Below are positions 45,177-54,880 of a stretch of DNA of 64,000 nt, one piece after another (within the stretch, counting starts at the first letter, position 1; each line of letters starts with the position of its first letter). Origin of the DNA: Alphaproteobacteria bacterium 41-28 (GTDB lineage: Bacteria > Pseudomonadota > Alphaproteobacteria > UBA9655); the NCBI GenBank assembly GCA_001897795.1, contig MKUL01000036.1, forward strand, positions 1 to 64,000, given 5' to 3'. The notes under the pieces were generated by a model. The model had not been told where the DNA came from, did not search any database, and saw only the letters and a list, made by a program, of their open reading frames with translations. A program made the translations under genes and the position numbers.

Positions 45177-46154
45177 CTAATAAATGTCTTTGTAAGCCAT
45201 CCGAATCATCATACCAATCCCTGTAACCAACATTCCTCCTCCAATAAGAAGGAGCATATGACCTTTCTCTGTATAAAACAAAGGATCCAGATAATGAGGG
45301 CTACTAACATAAACTGCCCCTGTTAAAACAAAGGGGATTGCCGTCAAAATCATCGCTGTAACACGTACTTCTGCTGAAAGGGCTTTTATCTTTTTTCGTA
45401 AGCTTTGACGCGAACGAATAATTTTGGCAAAATTATCGGTTGCTTCCGCAAGGCTACCACCTGTTTCTCTTTGCAAAACTAAAACAATTGCAAGCATCCG
45501 AAACTCATCAACCCCAAGACGGTTAGCCATATCCGCAAGAACGGCTTCTGCTGCCTCTCCGAGACGCATTTTTTCACTAATCGTGTGAAATATTTTTCCG
45601 CTAGGGCCTTTTTCCTGTTCTGCCACCATCTCAAGAGCACGATCTGCGGAATATCCTGCCCGTAAGGCGCGCCGAATCACATCCAAAGCGATCGGGAACT
45701 CCACTAAAAATTCGTTCCTACGTCGAGATGTAAGAATAGCCACGAAAGCCCACGGCAAGGCAAAACTGAAAGCTGCTCCTATTAAACTAGACAATACGAT
45801 ACTTATGTGCCATAGGAAATGAAGAAAGAAACAAACGGATAATCCTATCAAACCACATAAGACTAAGAAGACAACAGGGTTGATATCAAGACCCGCGTGT
45901 TGGAGCCATTCCCTTAGCCCTTCTACCCTCTGTAATTTACTTTTAAAGTATGTATCTGGCGATCCCTGATCTTTTAAAAGAGATAACGCTTCTTCCTTCT
46001 CTTTTTGAGAAACACCTCCAACTTCAGTAAGACGCTTTTTCCAGTCTAGGATTGTTTCACTTCCTTTACGAAAGCGATAGAAAACAATAAAGAATATGTA
46101 GCCTATGAGTACTACTAGCGCTCCAAACAGGGGGATAATATTACTTTCACTCAT
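45177..46154 (-). CDS. tadB: Tad pilus inner-membrane platform protein TadB
   Basis: A 325-residue paralog of TadC. An N-terminal helix (about 5-27) is followed by two helices (about 95-140) and the F domain with FPIALDVIRRALRAGYSADRALEMV (in pieces) and RLGVDEFRMLAIVLVLQRETGGSLAE, ending with two helices. Its start overlaps the tadA stop by 4 bases (46151-46154), giving translational coupling of platform and ATPase. Confidence 0.93.
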   Translation of the reverse strand: MSESNIIPLFGALVVLIGYIFFIVFYRFRKGSETILDWKKRLTEVGGVSQKEKEEALSLLKDQGSPDTYFKSKLQRVEGLREWLQHAGLDINPVVFLVLCGLIGLSVCFFLHFLWHISIVLSSLIGAAFSFALPWAFVAILTSRRRNEFLVEFPIALDVIRRALRAGYSADRALEMVAEQEKGPSGKIFHTISEKMRLGEAAEAVLADMANRLGVDEFRMLAIVLVLQRETGGSLAEATDNFAKIIRSRQSLRKKIKALSAEVRVTAMILTAIPFVLTGAVYVSSPHYLDPLFYTEKGHMLLLIGGGMLVTGIGMMIRMAYKDIY

Positions 46155-47560
46155 AAATCTCCCCTTATCGCTTCTTTTAGTTCTTTATCTAACCCATACA
46201 TTCGAGCTCTACCAATAAAGTGAGGAGTTACGCCTGAGGCTTTAAAAACACCACGAATCCGCATTTGACCGCTCGTCGGATCTACTACATCTTCCTGATA
46301 TTCAAATTTAAAGAGATCGTGAGTCATAATGACATCTCCTTCAAGTCCAGTAATTTCAGCAATTTCCGTGACACGTCGAATTCCGTCTCTCATTCTCTCC
46401 GTGTGAACAATCAAATTAATCGCACCTACTATGAGCGAACGAAGCACCCGAGTCGGCATTTCATAGCCTGCCATTGACAACATATTTTCTAGGCGAGTAA
46501 GGGCTTCTCGAGGGCGGTTCGCGTGGATTGTAGACATGGAACCATCATGACCCGTATTCATGGCTTGAAGCATGTCAATGGTTTCCTCTCCCCTGACCTC
46601 ACCGACAATGATTCTGTCAGGTCGCATACGTAAGGAATTTCGTACCAGCTCTCGTATCGTGATTTCTCCTTCACCTTCAATGTTGGGAGGACGACTTTCA
46701 AGTCGCACCACGTGCGGTTTCTGCAAACGAAGTTCAGCTGAATCTTCAATGGTAACAATTCGCTCGTTTGGATCAATGAGTTGAGACATGGCATTTAGGA
46801 GAGTCGTCTTTCCCGATCCTGTCCCTCCTGAAATCAACACGTTAAGACGACTCGCTGATGCAATTTTTAACAGGATAGCCATCGGCTCTGAGAGATTTTC
46901 ATTTTCTAGCATTCTATCAAGAGTAATATTTATAGTAGAAAACTTACGAATTGAAATGGAAGTCCCATCTAAGGAAAGAGGTGGCATAATGATATTCACA
47001 CGACTCCCATCTGCAAGACGGGCATCAACCATAGGGCTTGACTCATCAACCCGCCTACCAACACGACTTGCAATACGTCTTGCTATTTGCTGAAGATGGG
47101 CTTCATCATGAAATTTGATATTAGAAATTCTTTCAAGTTTTCCCTTGCGTTCAATATACACATTTTGAGGACCATTGACTAATATGTCTGTAACTGACTC
47201 ATCATGAGTGATTTCTTCAAGGGGACCAAGTCCGATCATATCATCCACGAGGGAGGACGCTATTTGTTTTTGTTCCTTTGCATTTATCTGAATGTTATTT
47301 TCTACTGTAAAATCAACGATAAATTTTTCTATTTCATGTCGTAAAGTATCTGGTGACATTTGACTGGCAGCAACCAGATCTATTCTTTCCATGAGCGCTT
47401 CATAGGCCCTAACTTTAAAGGTTTTCATTAAATCAGATGTAGGCTTATTATCACTAAAGCTCTTTGATTGGGGCATCAATGGCTGATTCTGCTCCAATCC
47501 TTCCTCAAAAGAACTATCGGTTCCATTATTACTGCCCGTCTTTCGACCAAAGCCGCCCAT
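46151..47560 (-). CDS. cpaF: Tad pilus assembly ATPase TadA/CpaF
   Basis: A 469-residue secretion ATPase of the VirB11/PulE superfamily that powers pilus extension and retraction. The N-terminal domain is followed by [20 protein letters not shown], Walker [10 protein letters not shown] (245-253), the Asp box ([12 protein letters not shown]), Walker B ([15 protein letters not shown]) and the His box ([18 protein letters not shown]), all intact. It is coupled to tadB by a 4-base overlap and lies 55 bases after cpaE. Confidence 0.96.
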   Translation of the reverse strand: MGGFGRKTGSNNGTDSSFEEGLEQNQPLMPQSKSFSDNKPTSDLMKTFKVRAYEALMERIDLVAASQMSPDTLRHEIEKFIVDFTVENNIQINAKEQKQIASSLVDDMIGLGPLEEITHDESVTDILVNGPQNVYIERKGKLERISNIKFHDEAHLQQIARRIASRVGRRVDESSPMVDARLADGSRVNIIMPPLSLDGTSISIRKFSTINITLDRMLENENLSEPMAILLKIASASRLNVLISGGTGSGKTTLLNAMSQLIDPNERIVTIEDSAELRLQKPHVVRLESRPPNIEGEGEITIRELVRNSLRMRPDRIIVGEVRGEETIDMLQAMNTGHDGSMSTIHANRPREALTRLENMLSMAGYEMPTRVLRSLIVGAINLIVHTERMRDGIRRVTEIAEITGLEGDVIMTHDLFKFEYQEDVVDPTSGQMRIRGVFKASGVTPHFIGRARMYGLDKELKEAIRGDL

Positions 47561-47615
47561 TTGTTTCTCATTTTCATTGTGATCTGGAAACAGTATATAT
47601 TGGAAATAATTAAAA

Positions 47616-48818
47616 TTATTTTAATTTAATGTTTTGAAGAAAACGTTCGAATATACCTTTTTCTTTCTCCAACTCTTTTATCCCTTGCACATTATTCGCT
47701 ATCTTTCTTATGGAATCAGCTAAGGAATCATCTGCTGCCACCAGTGTTTTTCCTCGATTAACACATTCCATGGAAAGTAAGGGATTATAAGATATTATAT
47801 GATCAATTTTTCGCTTAAGTGTCTCTTCATATTCATCAGCACTTACGTCACTTTTCCGAGATGTCTCAACTTTATTCATCACGAAAATAACTCGATGATC
47901 AACCCCTTCACCACCAAAAAGACGAAGGAATCTCCCTGAATCTCTGAGACCTGCAAGGGAAGAGTCTGTCACAAGAAGTAATATTTTGGCATTTTCTAAC
48001 ACAGCAAGTGTACTTTCGTTAGAATAGTGGGGAACGTCAATGATGACATAATGAAAGAGTTTTGATAAATACTCCAAAAGTTTTTCTACCCCCTCAACTT
48101 TATATTTTAAGGGTTCCTCAAGGGTCTCTTCCGTGCTCAGAGCATAAAGATGTTCATTCACAGGAATTAAAAGTCTTTCAAGATAAACTTGATCAATTCG
48201 TTCTGGATCTTCAAGAGCATCCTTAAGTCCTAAATTGGGCTTAATATCTAGGTAGAGGGACACCGTCCCAAAATGAAGGTCTAAATCTATAAGGACCACA
48301 CGACGAAATTTTTCGCTTGCAAGAATAGCTGCAAGATTTGTAGCAATAAAAGTAGATCCGACTCCCCCCCGTGATCCAGCAACTGCGATAATCTTTCCAC
48401 GCCTGGATGGGACGCCTTTTCCCTTCTCCTCACCCAAAATCATCGTTTTGAGAGCACGCCCTATTATTTGTGAAAGTAATGGACTCACGACATATTCAAA
48501 AATACCCAGCTTCATTAAATCTCGATAAAGCCCAACATCATTTTTTTTACCAACTGCTATCAGGCTAATACCCGGCTCACATAATTCTGAAAGCCGACTA
48601 AGATCTGAAACGGGTAAATCTGATTTTGAAATATCAATAATAAGATACTGGGGAGATCTTTGAAGCGAAAAATATTCGATGGCTTCCTTTACGCCACCAT
48701 TAATAATCTCAGTGTTCTTTATATTATTTTCTTTAAAAACGCTACGAATTACTTCTATATCTTTTTTATCTTCAAGGAAAGCTATAAGTTGAATCGTTTC
48801 AGCGCTTGAATCTGCCAT
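47616..48818 (-). CDS. cpaE: Tad localisation ATPase CpaE/TadZ
   Basis: A 400-residue protein. The N-terminal receiver-like domain (about 8-125) lacks a clear phosphorylated Asp set. The C-terminal ParA/MinD-type domain has a deviant Walker A, GSRGGVGSTFIATNLAA (about 148-164, with Ser-Thr in place of the catalytic Lys-Thr), the RVVLIDLDLHFGTVS segment and a VIIDVPHYSNEST switch. TadZ proteins place the Tad machinery at a cell pole and usually have such atypical Walker boxes. The gene follows cpaD by 3 bases. Confidence 0.92.
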   Translation of the reverse strand: MADSSAETIQLIAFLEDKKDIEVIRSVFKENNIKNTEIINGGVKEAIEYFSLQRSPQYLIIDISKSDLPVSDLSRLSELCEPGISLIAVGKKNDVGLYRDLMKLGIFEYVVSPLLSQIIGRALKTMILGEEKGKGVPSRRGKIIAVAGSRGGVGSTFIATNLAAILASEKFRRVVLIDLDLHFGTVSLYLDIKPNLGLKDALEDPERIDQVYLERLLIPVNEHLYALSTEETLEEPLKYKVEGVEKLLEYLSKLFHYVIIDVPHYSNESTLAVLENAKILLLVTDSSLAGLRDSGRFLRLFGGEGVDHRVIFVMNKVETSRKSDVSADEYEETLKRKIDHIISYNPLLSMECVNRGKTLVAADDSLADSIRKIANNVQGIKELEKEKGIFERFLQNIKLK

Positions 48819-48821
48819 AAT

Positions 48822-49556
48822 TTAATATGCTCCACCTGCACCAACAGCGCCACCAGCAGCCGACGCGCCTGAAGTTCCTAGACCCGTTGTTCCTGGAGAT
48901 ACGTTCGTTGAAGTATCGATGAGTGCTTTCGTTTTATCTTTACGATAACGATCAATGCCTGCAGCTATAACTGTTCCATCTGAATCTCCTAAGGCACGAC
49001 CCTTCACCAAATCCCTCGGATTAGCAACCATCAAACCTAAATTGGCTGTATCAGCGCACCCATGGTTACTATGAGCATAGGCTTGTCGAGCATCTCCAAT
49101 GGGTTGAGAGAAGTCTCCACATGAGGGAGGAATGACAACATAACGTTCAATCGTTAACACAACACCAGATTCAGGACGGTTTTTGTGATGTATATGATGC
49201 TTATGACGTGATTCACTCTGATCAGACTCTACAGTGATTAGGTCATATGGAATTCCAAATATAAGGAGCTCACGCTCAATGTCTTTAATTCTCTTTTCTG
49301 AATGTCCACCACATTCTTCAATTATGACCGACACGGCCAATGGTCTTGCAACGGTAGCTCTTAAGTATCTATGAAGTTCGAGCTTTTCACGTTTATTCAT
49401 AGAACTTTCATGAGCAGGATAATTAATGACATAAGTAAAAATTGCACGATCCACTTTGTTTTCTTTTGGGCTTTGTGCCGGCGTCCACTCTGCAACTTCC
49501 GGCGTACATCCTGCAACAAGAGCAAAAAGAAAGGCGCTGATTTTATTGATTTTCAT
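48822..49556 (-). CDS. cpaD: Tad pilus lipoprotein CpaD
   Basis: A 244-residue outer-membrane pilus biogenesis lipoprotein. The signal MKINKISAFLFALVAGC ends in lipobox VAGC with the lipidated Cys at 17. The CpaD domain includes the second half motif CGDFSQPIGDARQAYAHSNHGCADTAN (in pieces) and NLGLMVANPRDLVKGRALG, both diagnostic. A Gly/Ala/Ser-rich tail ends the protein. It probably assists secretin CpaC, whose gene lies 41 bases upstream. Confidence 0.92.
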   Translation of the reverse strand: MKINKISAFLFALVAGCTPEVAEWTPAQSPKENKVDRAIFTYVINYPAHESSMNKREKLELHRYLRATVARPLAVSVIIEECGGHSEKRIKDIERELLIFGIPYDLITVESDQSESRHKHHIHHKNRPESGVVLTIERYVVIPPSCGDFSQPIGDARQAYAHSNHGCADTANLGLMVANPRDLVKGRALGDSDGTVIAAGIDRYRKDKTKALIDTSTNVSPGTTGLGTSGASAAGGAVGAGGAY

Positions 49557-49597
49557 TTTTCCTCGATTGATTCATTTATATTTGAATATATCCCTGT

Positions 49598-51049
49598 TTA
49601 TTCGATACTAAATCCTGCAGGCCCCATCAAACGAACTCCTCCCGGACCGTATGCAGGGGCACGGCCTTTTTCGATACCTTGCTTGATAAGTTTTCGTTCA
49701 AAAACTTGCTCAACTAAGGTCGCATAATTTAGGCCATCTGTAGGCAAGATCATTTCTCTGCCGGAGCTTGGGCTCACAATATAAGGTGTTATCAGGAATA
49801 CAAGTTCTGTATCCTCTCTTTGAAAAGCGTTTGAACGAAAAAGAGCTCCTAGAACAGGGATGTCGCCGAGTCCAGGTAAGGAGTCAATGGATGAAGTAAT
49901 CTGATTTTTCAAAAGTCCTCCGAGGGCAAAAGTTTCTCCACTCCCCAATTGGACGGTTGTCTCGGCTCGACGGGTTAAAATTCCTGGAACTGTCGTACCA
50001 TCAATCGTAATACCCGTTGTAGAATCAAGTTCACTCACCTCCGGTCGGACATGGAGGCTAATCAAGCTTCCATCTAAAACCGTCGGGGTAAAAGCAAGAC
50101 TGACACCAAAATTTTTAAAATCAATTGTAATATTCCCTAATTGTTGAGGAACAGGGTAGGGAAATTCACCTCCGGCAAGGAAGGTTGCAGTCTCTCCTGA
50201 AATGCAGGTCAAATTTGGCTCTGCCAACACAGTTAACAGATTATCTTGCGCTAGCAAATCGATGGCTACGTTTAGATTATCACGCAGACCATGAAACCCA
50301 AAACCAATACTACTAACTTCCTGACCGGGAATGGTTTCAGTTGGCTGAGTTATGCTCGTTACGTCATTTGAAACGATAGGGGTTGCTGTAAAAGGAGCCC
50401 GGTTTATGAGAGTTCCTAATTTAAATTTTCCTCTATTAAAGATTACAGTTTGCCAATCGAAACCGAGCTGATTAAGTACAGTTCTTGCAACCTCTGCAAC
50501 TTTAACGCGTATGTTAACTTGAATTGGCGGTCTTATCGTAAGGCGATTGACAATGATTTGGTCAGACTCTTTCCCTTTTTTGAGGTATTTATCAGCCAAA
50601 GACCTTATATCATCTGCTATTTTAGGAGAATCGACCATGCCCTCTAAAAGGATACCTCCAGGAAGTGACGTAATCTCCACAAGTCCATGAGGATCATAAG
50701 CAGCAATCAATGTTTTGAGATGGGTGAGGTCAGGAGTAACAATAACTTCGGCATTTAAAACTTCCTTGCCCTTCGAATCCAGAGCAATAAGCTTCGTTGT
50801 CCCTATAGATTTCCCAAATAAATAGACCATATTCCGATTACTAAGTTGGACATCTGCAATTTCTGGGTTCGCAATAAAAACTTCCGAAACACCATCATCA
50901 AATCTTATAATTTCTGCGTTATCAATACCAATATTAATCTTTTTGGCATACGCACCCGACAGAAATAGGAAAGACATCGAAATAAAACAAGCACCAAGGA
51001 AAGCTTTTTTCTTTATGCCCGTTAACCCCATCAGGGTTGTCATCTTCAT
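49598..51049 (-). CDS. cpaC: Tad pilus outer-membrane secretin CpaC/RcpA
   Basis: Forms the outer-membrane channel of the pilus. With the ATG at 51049 (GGACGGGATC before it) it has 483 residues: a signal peptide (ending SGAYA), the N-terminal pilus/BON-like domain (INIGIDNAEIIRFDDGVSEV), then the secretin domain with VRVKVAEVARTVLNQLGFDW-type sequence and ALGGLLKNQITSSIDSLPGLGDIPVLGALF (in pieces), and LVFLITPYIV near the end. A longer frame reaching 51142 overlaps cpaB and adds a basic stretch without export features. It follows cpaB by about 50 bases. Confidence 0.94.
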   Translation of the reverse strand: MKMTTLMGLTGIKKKAFLGACFISMSFLFLSGAYAKKINIGIDNAEIIRFDDGVSEVFIANPEIADVQLSNRNMVYLFGKSIGTTKLIALDSKGKEVLNAEVIVTPDLTHLKTLIAAYDPHGLVEITSLPGGILLEGMVDSPKIADDIRSLADKYLKKGKESDQIIVNRLTIRPPIQVNIRVKVAEVARTVLNQLGFDWQTVIFNRGKFKLGTLINRAPFTATPIVSNDVTSITQPTETIPGQEVSSIGFGFHGLRDNLNVAIDLLAQDNLLTVLAEPNLTCISGETATFLAGGEFPYPVPQQLGNITIDFKNFGVSLAFTPTVLDGSLISLHVRPEVSELDSTTGITIDGTTVPGILTRRAETTVQLGSGETFALGGLLKNQITSSIDSLPGLGDIPVLGALFRSNAFQREDTELVFLITPYIVSPSSGREMILPTDGLNYATLVEQVFERKLIKQGIEKGRAPAYGPGGVRLMGPAGFSIE

Positions 51050-51101
51050 CAAAGATCCCGTCCTATTTATTAATTTTGTGTGCTTGAAATATGAAAGCAC
51101 T

Positions 51102-51902
51102 TTATTTCTCCTGCATTTTAATTTCAGTTTTTTCTTTTCCACGCATTATGGTAATCGTCTCTTCTTTCTGGGGTGCTTTTTTTGGCAAAGTTCCCTCATG
51201 CTCAACATGGGCAGTTGCATCAAGACTATGCAAGCTTAAACTTATGGTTCCTTCCTTAATAGCCGCTGTTATATGCTCTGCCTGAACAGGTGTAACTTCG
51301 AGTGTAGCTACATGCGGGACGTTTTTTGGTTTCTCGTGAGTATCACTGAGCTCAGTATCTATAGCTAAGACTTTTACCTTGGTGGCGATCGTTTTGCTTT
51401 CACCAAATTGAGCTCCCGCTGCGGGAGTAACGGATTTAGATAAAATGACATCTACATAATCACCGGGGGCAATAAGACCACTGCTAGCACTTTGTGCCGT
51501 AACATCAATGGAAATAGCGCGTAGACCAGGAGCAACAACAGCAGCCAAAATTCCTTTCTCTCCGGGCTTTACAAGACTCGTAGCGGTAATTGGTTCACCT
51601 TTCTCGAGATGTCCCCGCACAATAGACCCCACTAAGTCTGAAGGTCTCACAGTTCCTTCTTTGATATAGTTTGAATTCATGGAGTTTTGAGGCCATTCCT
51701 GCAAAACGATGTCACCTGGTTTAATTTTGTCTCCTTCATGAAGGCTGTTCCCGGCAACAAATATTTTGGTTAGATGGGCTGGTTGCACCGAGATTTCTTG
51801 TTTTGGTTTTTCTTGTTTGGTAAGAAAAAACCTTGTAAGAAAGGCTACACCTATGGCTAATATAAGAGCAAGTATCAACCCTATAATATCCTTAAGTCTC
51901 AT
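51102..51902 (-). CDS. cpaB: Tad pilus assembly protein CpaB/RcpC
   Basis: A 266-residue membrane-anchored periplasmic protein. An N-terminal helix (IIGLILALILAIGVAFLTRF) precedes the SAF domain (about 45-110: IFVAGNSLHEGDKIKPGDIVL, VRGHLEKGEPITATSLVKPG) and the RcpC domain with GLRAISIDVTAQSASSGLIAPGDYVDVIL (in pieces). It likely stabilises the secretin. The C-terminus is Lys/Glu-rich. It lies between cpaA (13 bases before) and cpaC. Confidence 0.93.
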   Translation of the reverse strand: MRLKDIIGLILALILAIGVAFLTRFFLTKQEKPKQEISVQPAHLTKIFVAGNSLHEGDKIKPGDIVLQEWPQNSMNSNYIKEGTVRPSDLVGSIVRGHLEKGEPITATSLVKPGEKGILAAVVAPGLRAISIDVTAQSASSGLIAPGDYVDVILSKSVTPAAGAQFGESKTIATKVKVLAIDTELSDTHEKPKNVPHVATLEVTPVQAEHITAAIKEGTISLSLHSLDATAHVEHEGTLPKKAPQKEETITIMRGKEKTEIKMQEK

Positions 51903-51915
51903 TCTTGTTTCCTCT

Positions 51916-52479
51916 TTAAGAAAGCGTTAATGGGTGCATTAGCATTGTTATGATGGATCCTATTGCAATAGCAACGCCATAAGGAACCATATTTGAGCTA
52001 ATATTGTCTCGTTCCCCTGTTTCAGGACCTGCCCCACTCCATATCCATAGATATTGCAAAACTGGATAACGATTTTCGAATCTTTGAATCTTACTCCAGA
52101 GCCAATCAGACAGTCGCGCGATATGATCTCTTAAAAGTAAATATATAATAGCGATCCCACCCCCAATAACGGCAATAAGAAAAATAAGTTGTACAACTCC
52201 TGGAAACCCTGCCCAAAGAGAAACGACAGCTAAATATTTGGCATCCCCACCACCAATCGTTTTAGCTGCATAAAGGGCAAGCGTCACAAACAATATGACC
52301 CCAAAAACCACAAGAGAATTTAATATAATTTCATATCCCATATAGAATGGTGCACAAAGCCCATAAAGCACCAAAAGTATACCTAAGAGAAGATTGGGTA
52401 TTCGATAAAAACTAAAGTCATAAACCCCAATGACCACATTAATAAGGATGTAGATTGTTTTGATGAGAATAAGAGCCAT
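51916..52479 (-). CDS. cpaA: Prepilin peptidase CpaA/TadV
   Basis: A 187-residue inner-membrane aspartic protease (A24 family) that cleaves Flp pilin and the TadE/F pseudopilins. The two catalytic Asp are visible: one in VYDFSFYRIPN (about 20) and one in TIGGGDAKYLA (GxGD motif, about 76). About six helices, without the methylase domain of larger PilD enzymes. Its presence implies a processed pilin, yet no flp gene lies in this locus. Confidence 0.92.
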   Translation of the reverse strand: MALILIKTIYILINVVIGVYDFSFYRIPNLLLGILLVLYGLCAPFYMGYEIILNSLVVFGVILFVTLALYAAKTIGGGDAKYLAVVSLWAGFPGVVQLIFLIAVIGGGIAIIYLLLRDHIARLSDWLWSKIQRFENRYPVLQYLWIWSGAGPETGERDNISSNMVPYGVAIAIGSIITMLMHPLTLS

Positions 52480-52488
52480 ATGAATACC

Positions 52489-53352
52489 CTAGTTCCTTTC
52501 TTGCCACTTTCGGGTTTCATCTAAAGGCGTTGTATGATCCTTAGGAATGAGACCAGAATATTCTCTTGTTTGTTGAACAGCCTCAAAGTAGGTCACATTA
52601 TTCATAACCATATCATCGGGGAGATCCATTCTCCCGATTTTCTTTGCCATTTTCATATCACCAGCAAGTCCATATGCCAGAGAAAGGTTTTGCCTGATAC
52701 GTGGTGTGACGTTAGGTGAACGTACGAGTCTTTCTAAAATGTGAATAGCCTCATGTACATTGCCACAAAGTGCCATTGAAAGGGCTAGGTTGCTTTCATA
52801 AGAAATATTGGTCGGATCAAGTTCCAGCGCTGCCCGATAGTTGGCTTGAGCCGTTTCATGCTCATCTATCATATCAAGTGCCATACCATACCCATTATAG
52901 GCGTTAGCATTTCGGGGATTTAATTTAAGCGCACCATCAAAGGAATTGATGGCGTTTTCGGGTTGATCAACAAGAATATAAACCAATCCTAATCCTGCAT
53001 AAACTCTCGAGGATCTTGGGAATAAGGTAATGGCTTTTTCAAATGTGTTTTTGGCTTCAACAAGAGCATTTGCATCGATAAGCGACATTCCCAAACCGAC
53101 ATAAGCTTTCTCACATCCCGGGCATTGTTTTATAATATCTCGATAATCGCGAATGGCTTGGGGCACATCTCCACGCCTCCGTGCTATTTCTGCTGCTTGA
53201 ATATTTGGATGGTCTTCATAGGGAGGAGAAACTAAATCAGAAGTAACGACATCAACAAGTCCTAAATTAGAAGTCACTATGTTAGGGGTACACCCCCCCA
53301 AAAGAGCACTAAAGCTCATTATCCAGACCATTCCCCAAGACTTCATAGCCAT
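52489..53352 (-). CDS. tadD: Tad locus TPR lipoprotein TadD
   Basis: A 287-residue protein with a lipoprotein signal (ending LLGGC, Cys near 21) and about five tetratricopeptide repeats (about 55-230), for example AYVGLGMSLIDANALVEAKNTFEKAI and NAYNGYGMALDMIDEHETAQANYRAAL (in pieces). TadD is thought to act as a pilotin-like scaffold for the secretin. It is the first gene of the long minus-strand tad/cpa run, 9 bases before cpaA; the 200 bases upstream, shared with the divergent MFS gene, should hold the operon promoter. Confidence 0.88.
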   Translation of the reverse strand: MAMKSWGMVWIMSFSALLGGCTPNIVTSNLGLVDVVTSDLVSPPYEDHPNIQAAEIARRRGDVPQAIRDYRDIIKQCPGCEKAYVGLGMSLIDANALVEAKNTFEKAITLFPRSSRVYAGLGLVYILVDQPENAINSFDGALKLNPRNANAYNGYGMALDMIDEHETAQANYRAALELDPTNISYESNLALSMALCGNVHEAIHILERLVRSPNVTPRIRQNLSLAYGLAGDMKMAKKIGRMDLPDDMVMNNVTYFEAVQQTREYSGLIPKDHTTPLDETRKWQERN

Positions 53353-53554
53353 GCATTCCTGTCAAACAGATTTATTATTATGATTGGTGGGAACCATACC
53401 ATAAATTTTAATAAAGTCACAACGGTGTCTTATTTTTTTTTGATTTTGGATAGATCGTTGCAAAAAAACAACTCCTTTCCTAAATTATTCCTGGACATTC
53501 TCTTACAAAATATGAGAGATACAACAACGGCGGTTTAAGTTTTTCTAAGGCTAA

Positions 53555-54769
53555 ATGACACAAGTTTCAAAATCAGTTCCCTCTATCCCTCTTAGCATCT
53601 GGGCCCTAGGGGGCGTTTCGTTTTTAATGAAAGTTTCTTCGGTGATTGTTTTTAGCCTCACTCCCCTTTTTGTCACCCAAGTTTTAGGGGCAAGCATTCT
53701 TACCGTAGGGTTTCTAGAGGGTTTCGTTGAAGGCACAACCCTTTTCAGTCGAATTTTTTCAGGAATTTTAAGTGACGTTATTCATAAAAGAAAAGGAATT
53801 ATTGCCTTTGGATATATTTTAGCGTTAATCTCTCGCCCAATTTTAGGCCTTTCAACCGCTATGGGGGGAGTATTTTTAGGAAGGGCCTTTGACCGTATTG
53901 GAAATGGATTAGATGCAACCCCACGAGACGCCCTTGTGGGCGATCTGGCTCCTCCCGCAATTAAGGGAGCCTGTTACGGACTTAGAGAATCTTTATCGCG
54001 CGCAGGCTCTAGTGCAGGAGCACTTTTGCTTATGGGTCTTTTGTGGTTAACGCCAAACAATTATTCCCTTATATATTGGCTGGGGTCTATCCCAACCGCC
54101 CTTGCATTGATCGTCCTTCTTGCTTTTGTTAAAGATCCCCTAAGTGAAAAATTTCAAGCCAAAAAGATAAAGAAGAAGCTAAAATTCAATGATATTTTAA
54201 ATTTGTTCAATGATATTTTACATTTGCCCTTGATTTTTTGGTTGACCTTGCTTTTGAGCGGCATCTTCATGCTCTCCAATTTTTCGGGAGCTTTTCTAAT
54301 TTTAAGTGCGGAAAAGACGGGTATCGATACTCATTTAATACCCCTCGTCATGGTTGTCCAGAATATAGCTACAGCATGTATTGCATACCCTGTTGGATAT
54401 CTTTCAGATATGATGGGAAGACGTTCAATGATGACTTTAGGAATTTTGCTCGTCATTCTCTCAAACCTTCTTTTAGCGATGGGGGGATCCATTTATATTG
54501 TTTTAGGAGGTGTTTTTCTTTGGGGAGCTGAAATGGGGATCACTTTAACCATCTTGGCTATTTTACTCGCTGACACTTGCCCTCAAAATTTGAGGGGAAC
54601 GGGTTTTGGAATTTTCCATATTGTTAACGGGATCTGTTTGATCATAGCAAATATTCTCTCTGGATGGATCTCCTACAAGTTCGGTCCTTCTTACATGTTC
54701 TATACAAGTGCTGTTATAGCTGCTTGTTCATCTCTAGTGTTGCCATTTATACACAAAAAATCTTCATGA
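53555..54769 (+). CDS. MFS transporter
   Basis: A 404-residue major facilitator superfamily protein with 12 predicted helices. The loop 2-3 motif is GILSDVIHKRKGII, and loop 4-5 carries RAFDRIGNGLDATPRDALVGD, which marks a subfamily of putative drug or metabolite exporters. In the second half GYLSDMMGRRSMM is the repeat of the loop 2-3 motif. The substrate is unknown. It has no ribosome binding site of note and is divergent from the tad operon. Confidence 0.85.
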   Translation: MTQVSKSVPSIPLSIWALGGVSFLMKVSSVIVFSLTPLFVTQVLGASILTVGFLEGFVEGTTLFSRIFSGILSDVIHKRKGIIAFGYILALISRPILGLSTAMGGVFLGRAFDRIGNGLDATPRDALVGDLAPPAIKGACYGLRESLSRAGSSAGALLLMGLLWLTPNNYSLIYWLGSIPTALALIVLLAFVKDPLSEKFQAKKIKKKLKFNDILNLFNDILHLPLIFWLTLLLSGIFMLSNFSGAFLILSAEKTGIDTHLIPLVMVVQNIATACIAYPVGYLSDMMGRRSMMTLGILLVILSNLLLAMGGSIYIVLGGVFLWGAEMGITLTILAILLADTCPQNLRGTGFGIFHIVNGICLIIANILSGWISYKFGPSYMFYTSAVIAACSSLVLPFIHKKSS

Positions 54770-54880
54770 AGATCTTGCCAGTTGCTTGTGCAAAAGTTAT
54801 GCCTTGTTCAAAGATGCTGAAAATTGTACGTTATGGGCAAATTAAATTTTTTTAAAAAAAATGGGAATAGAGGCTGATCT

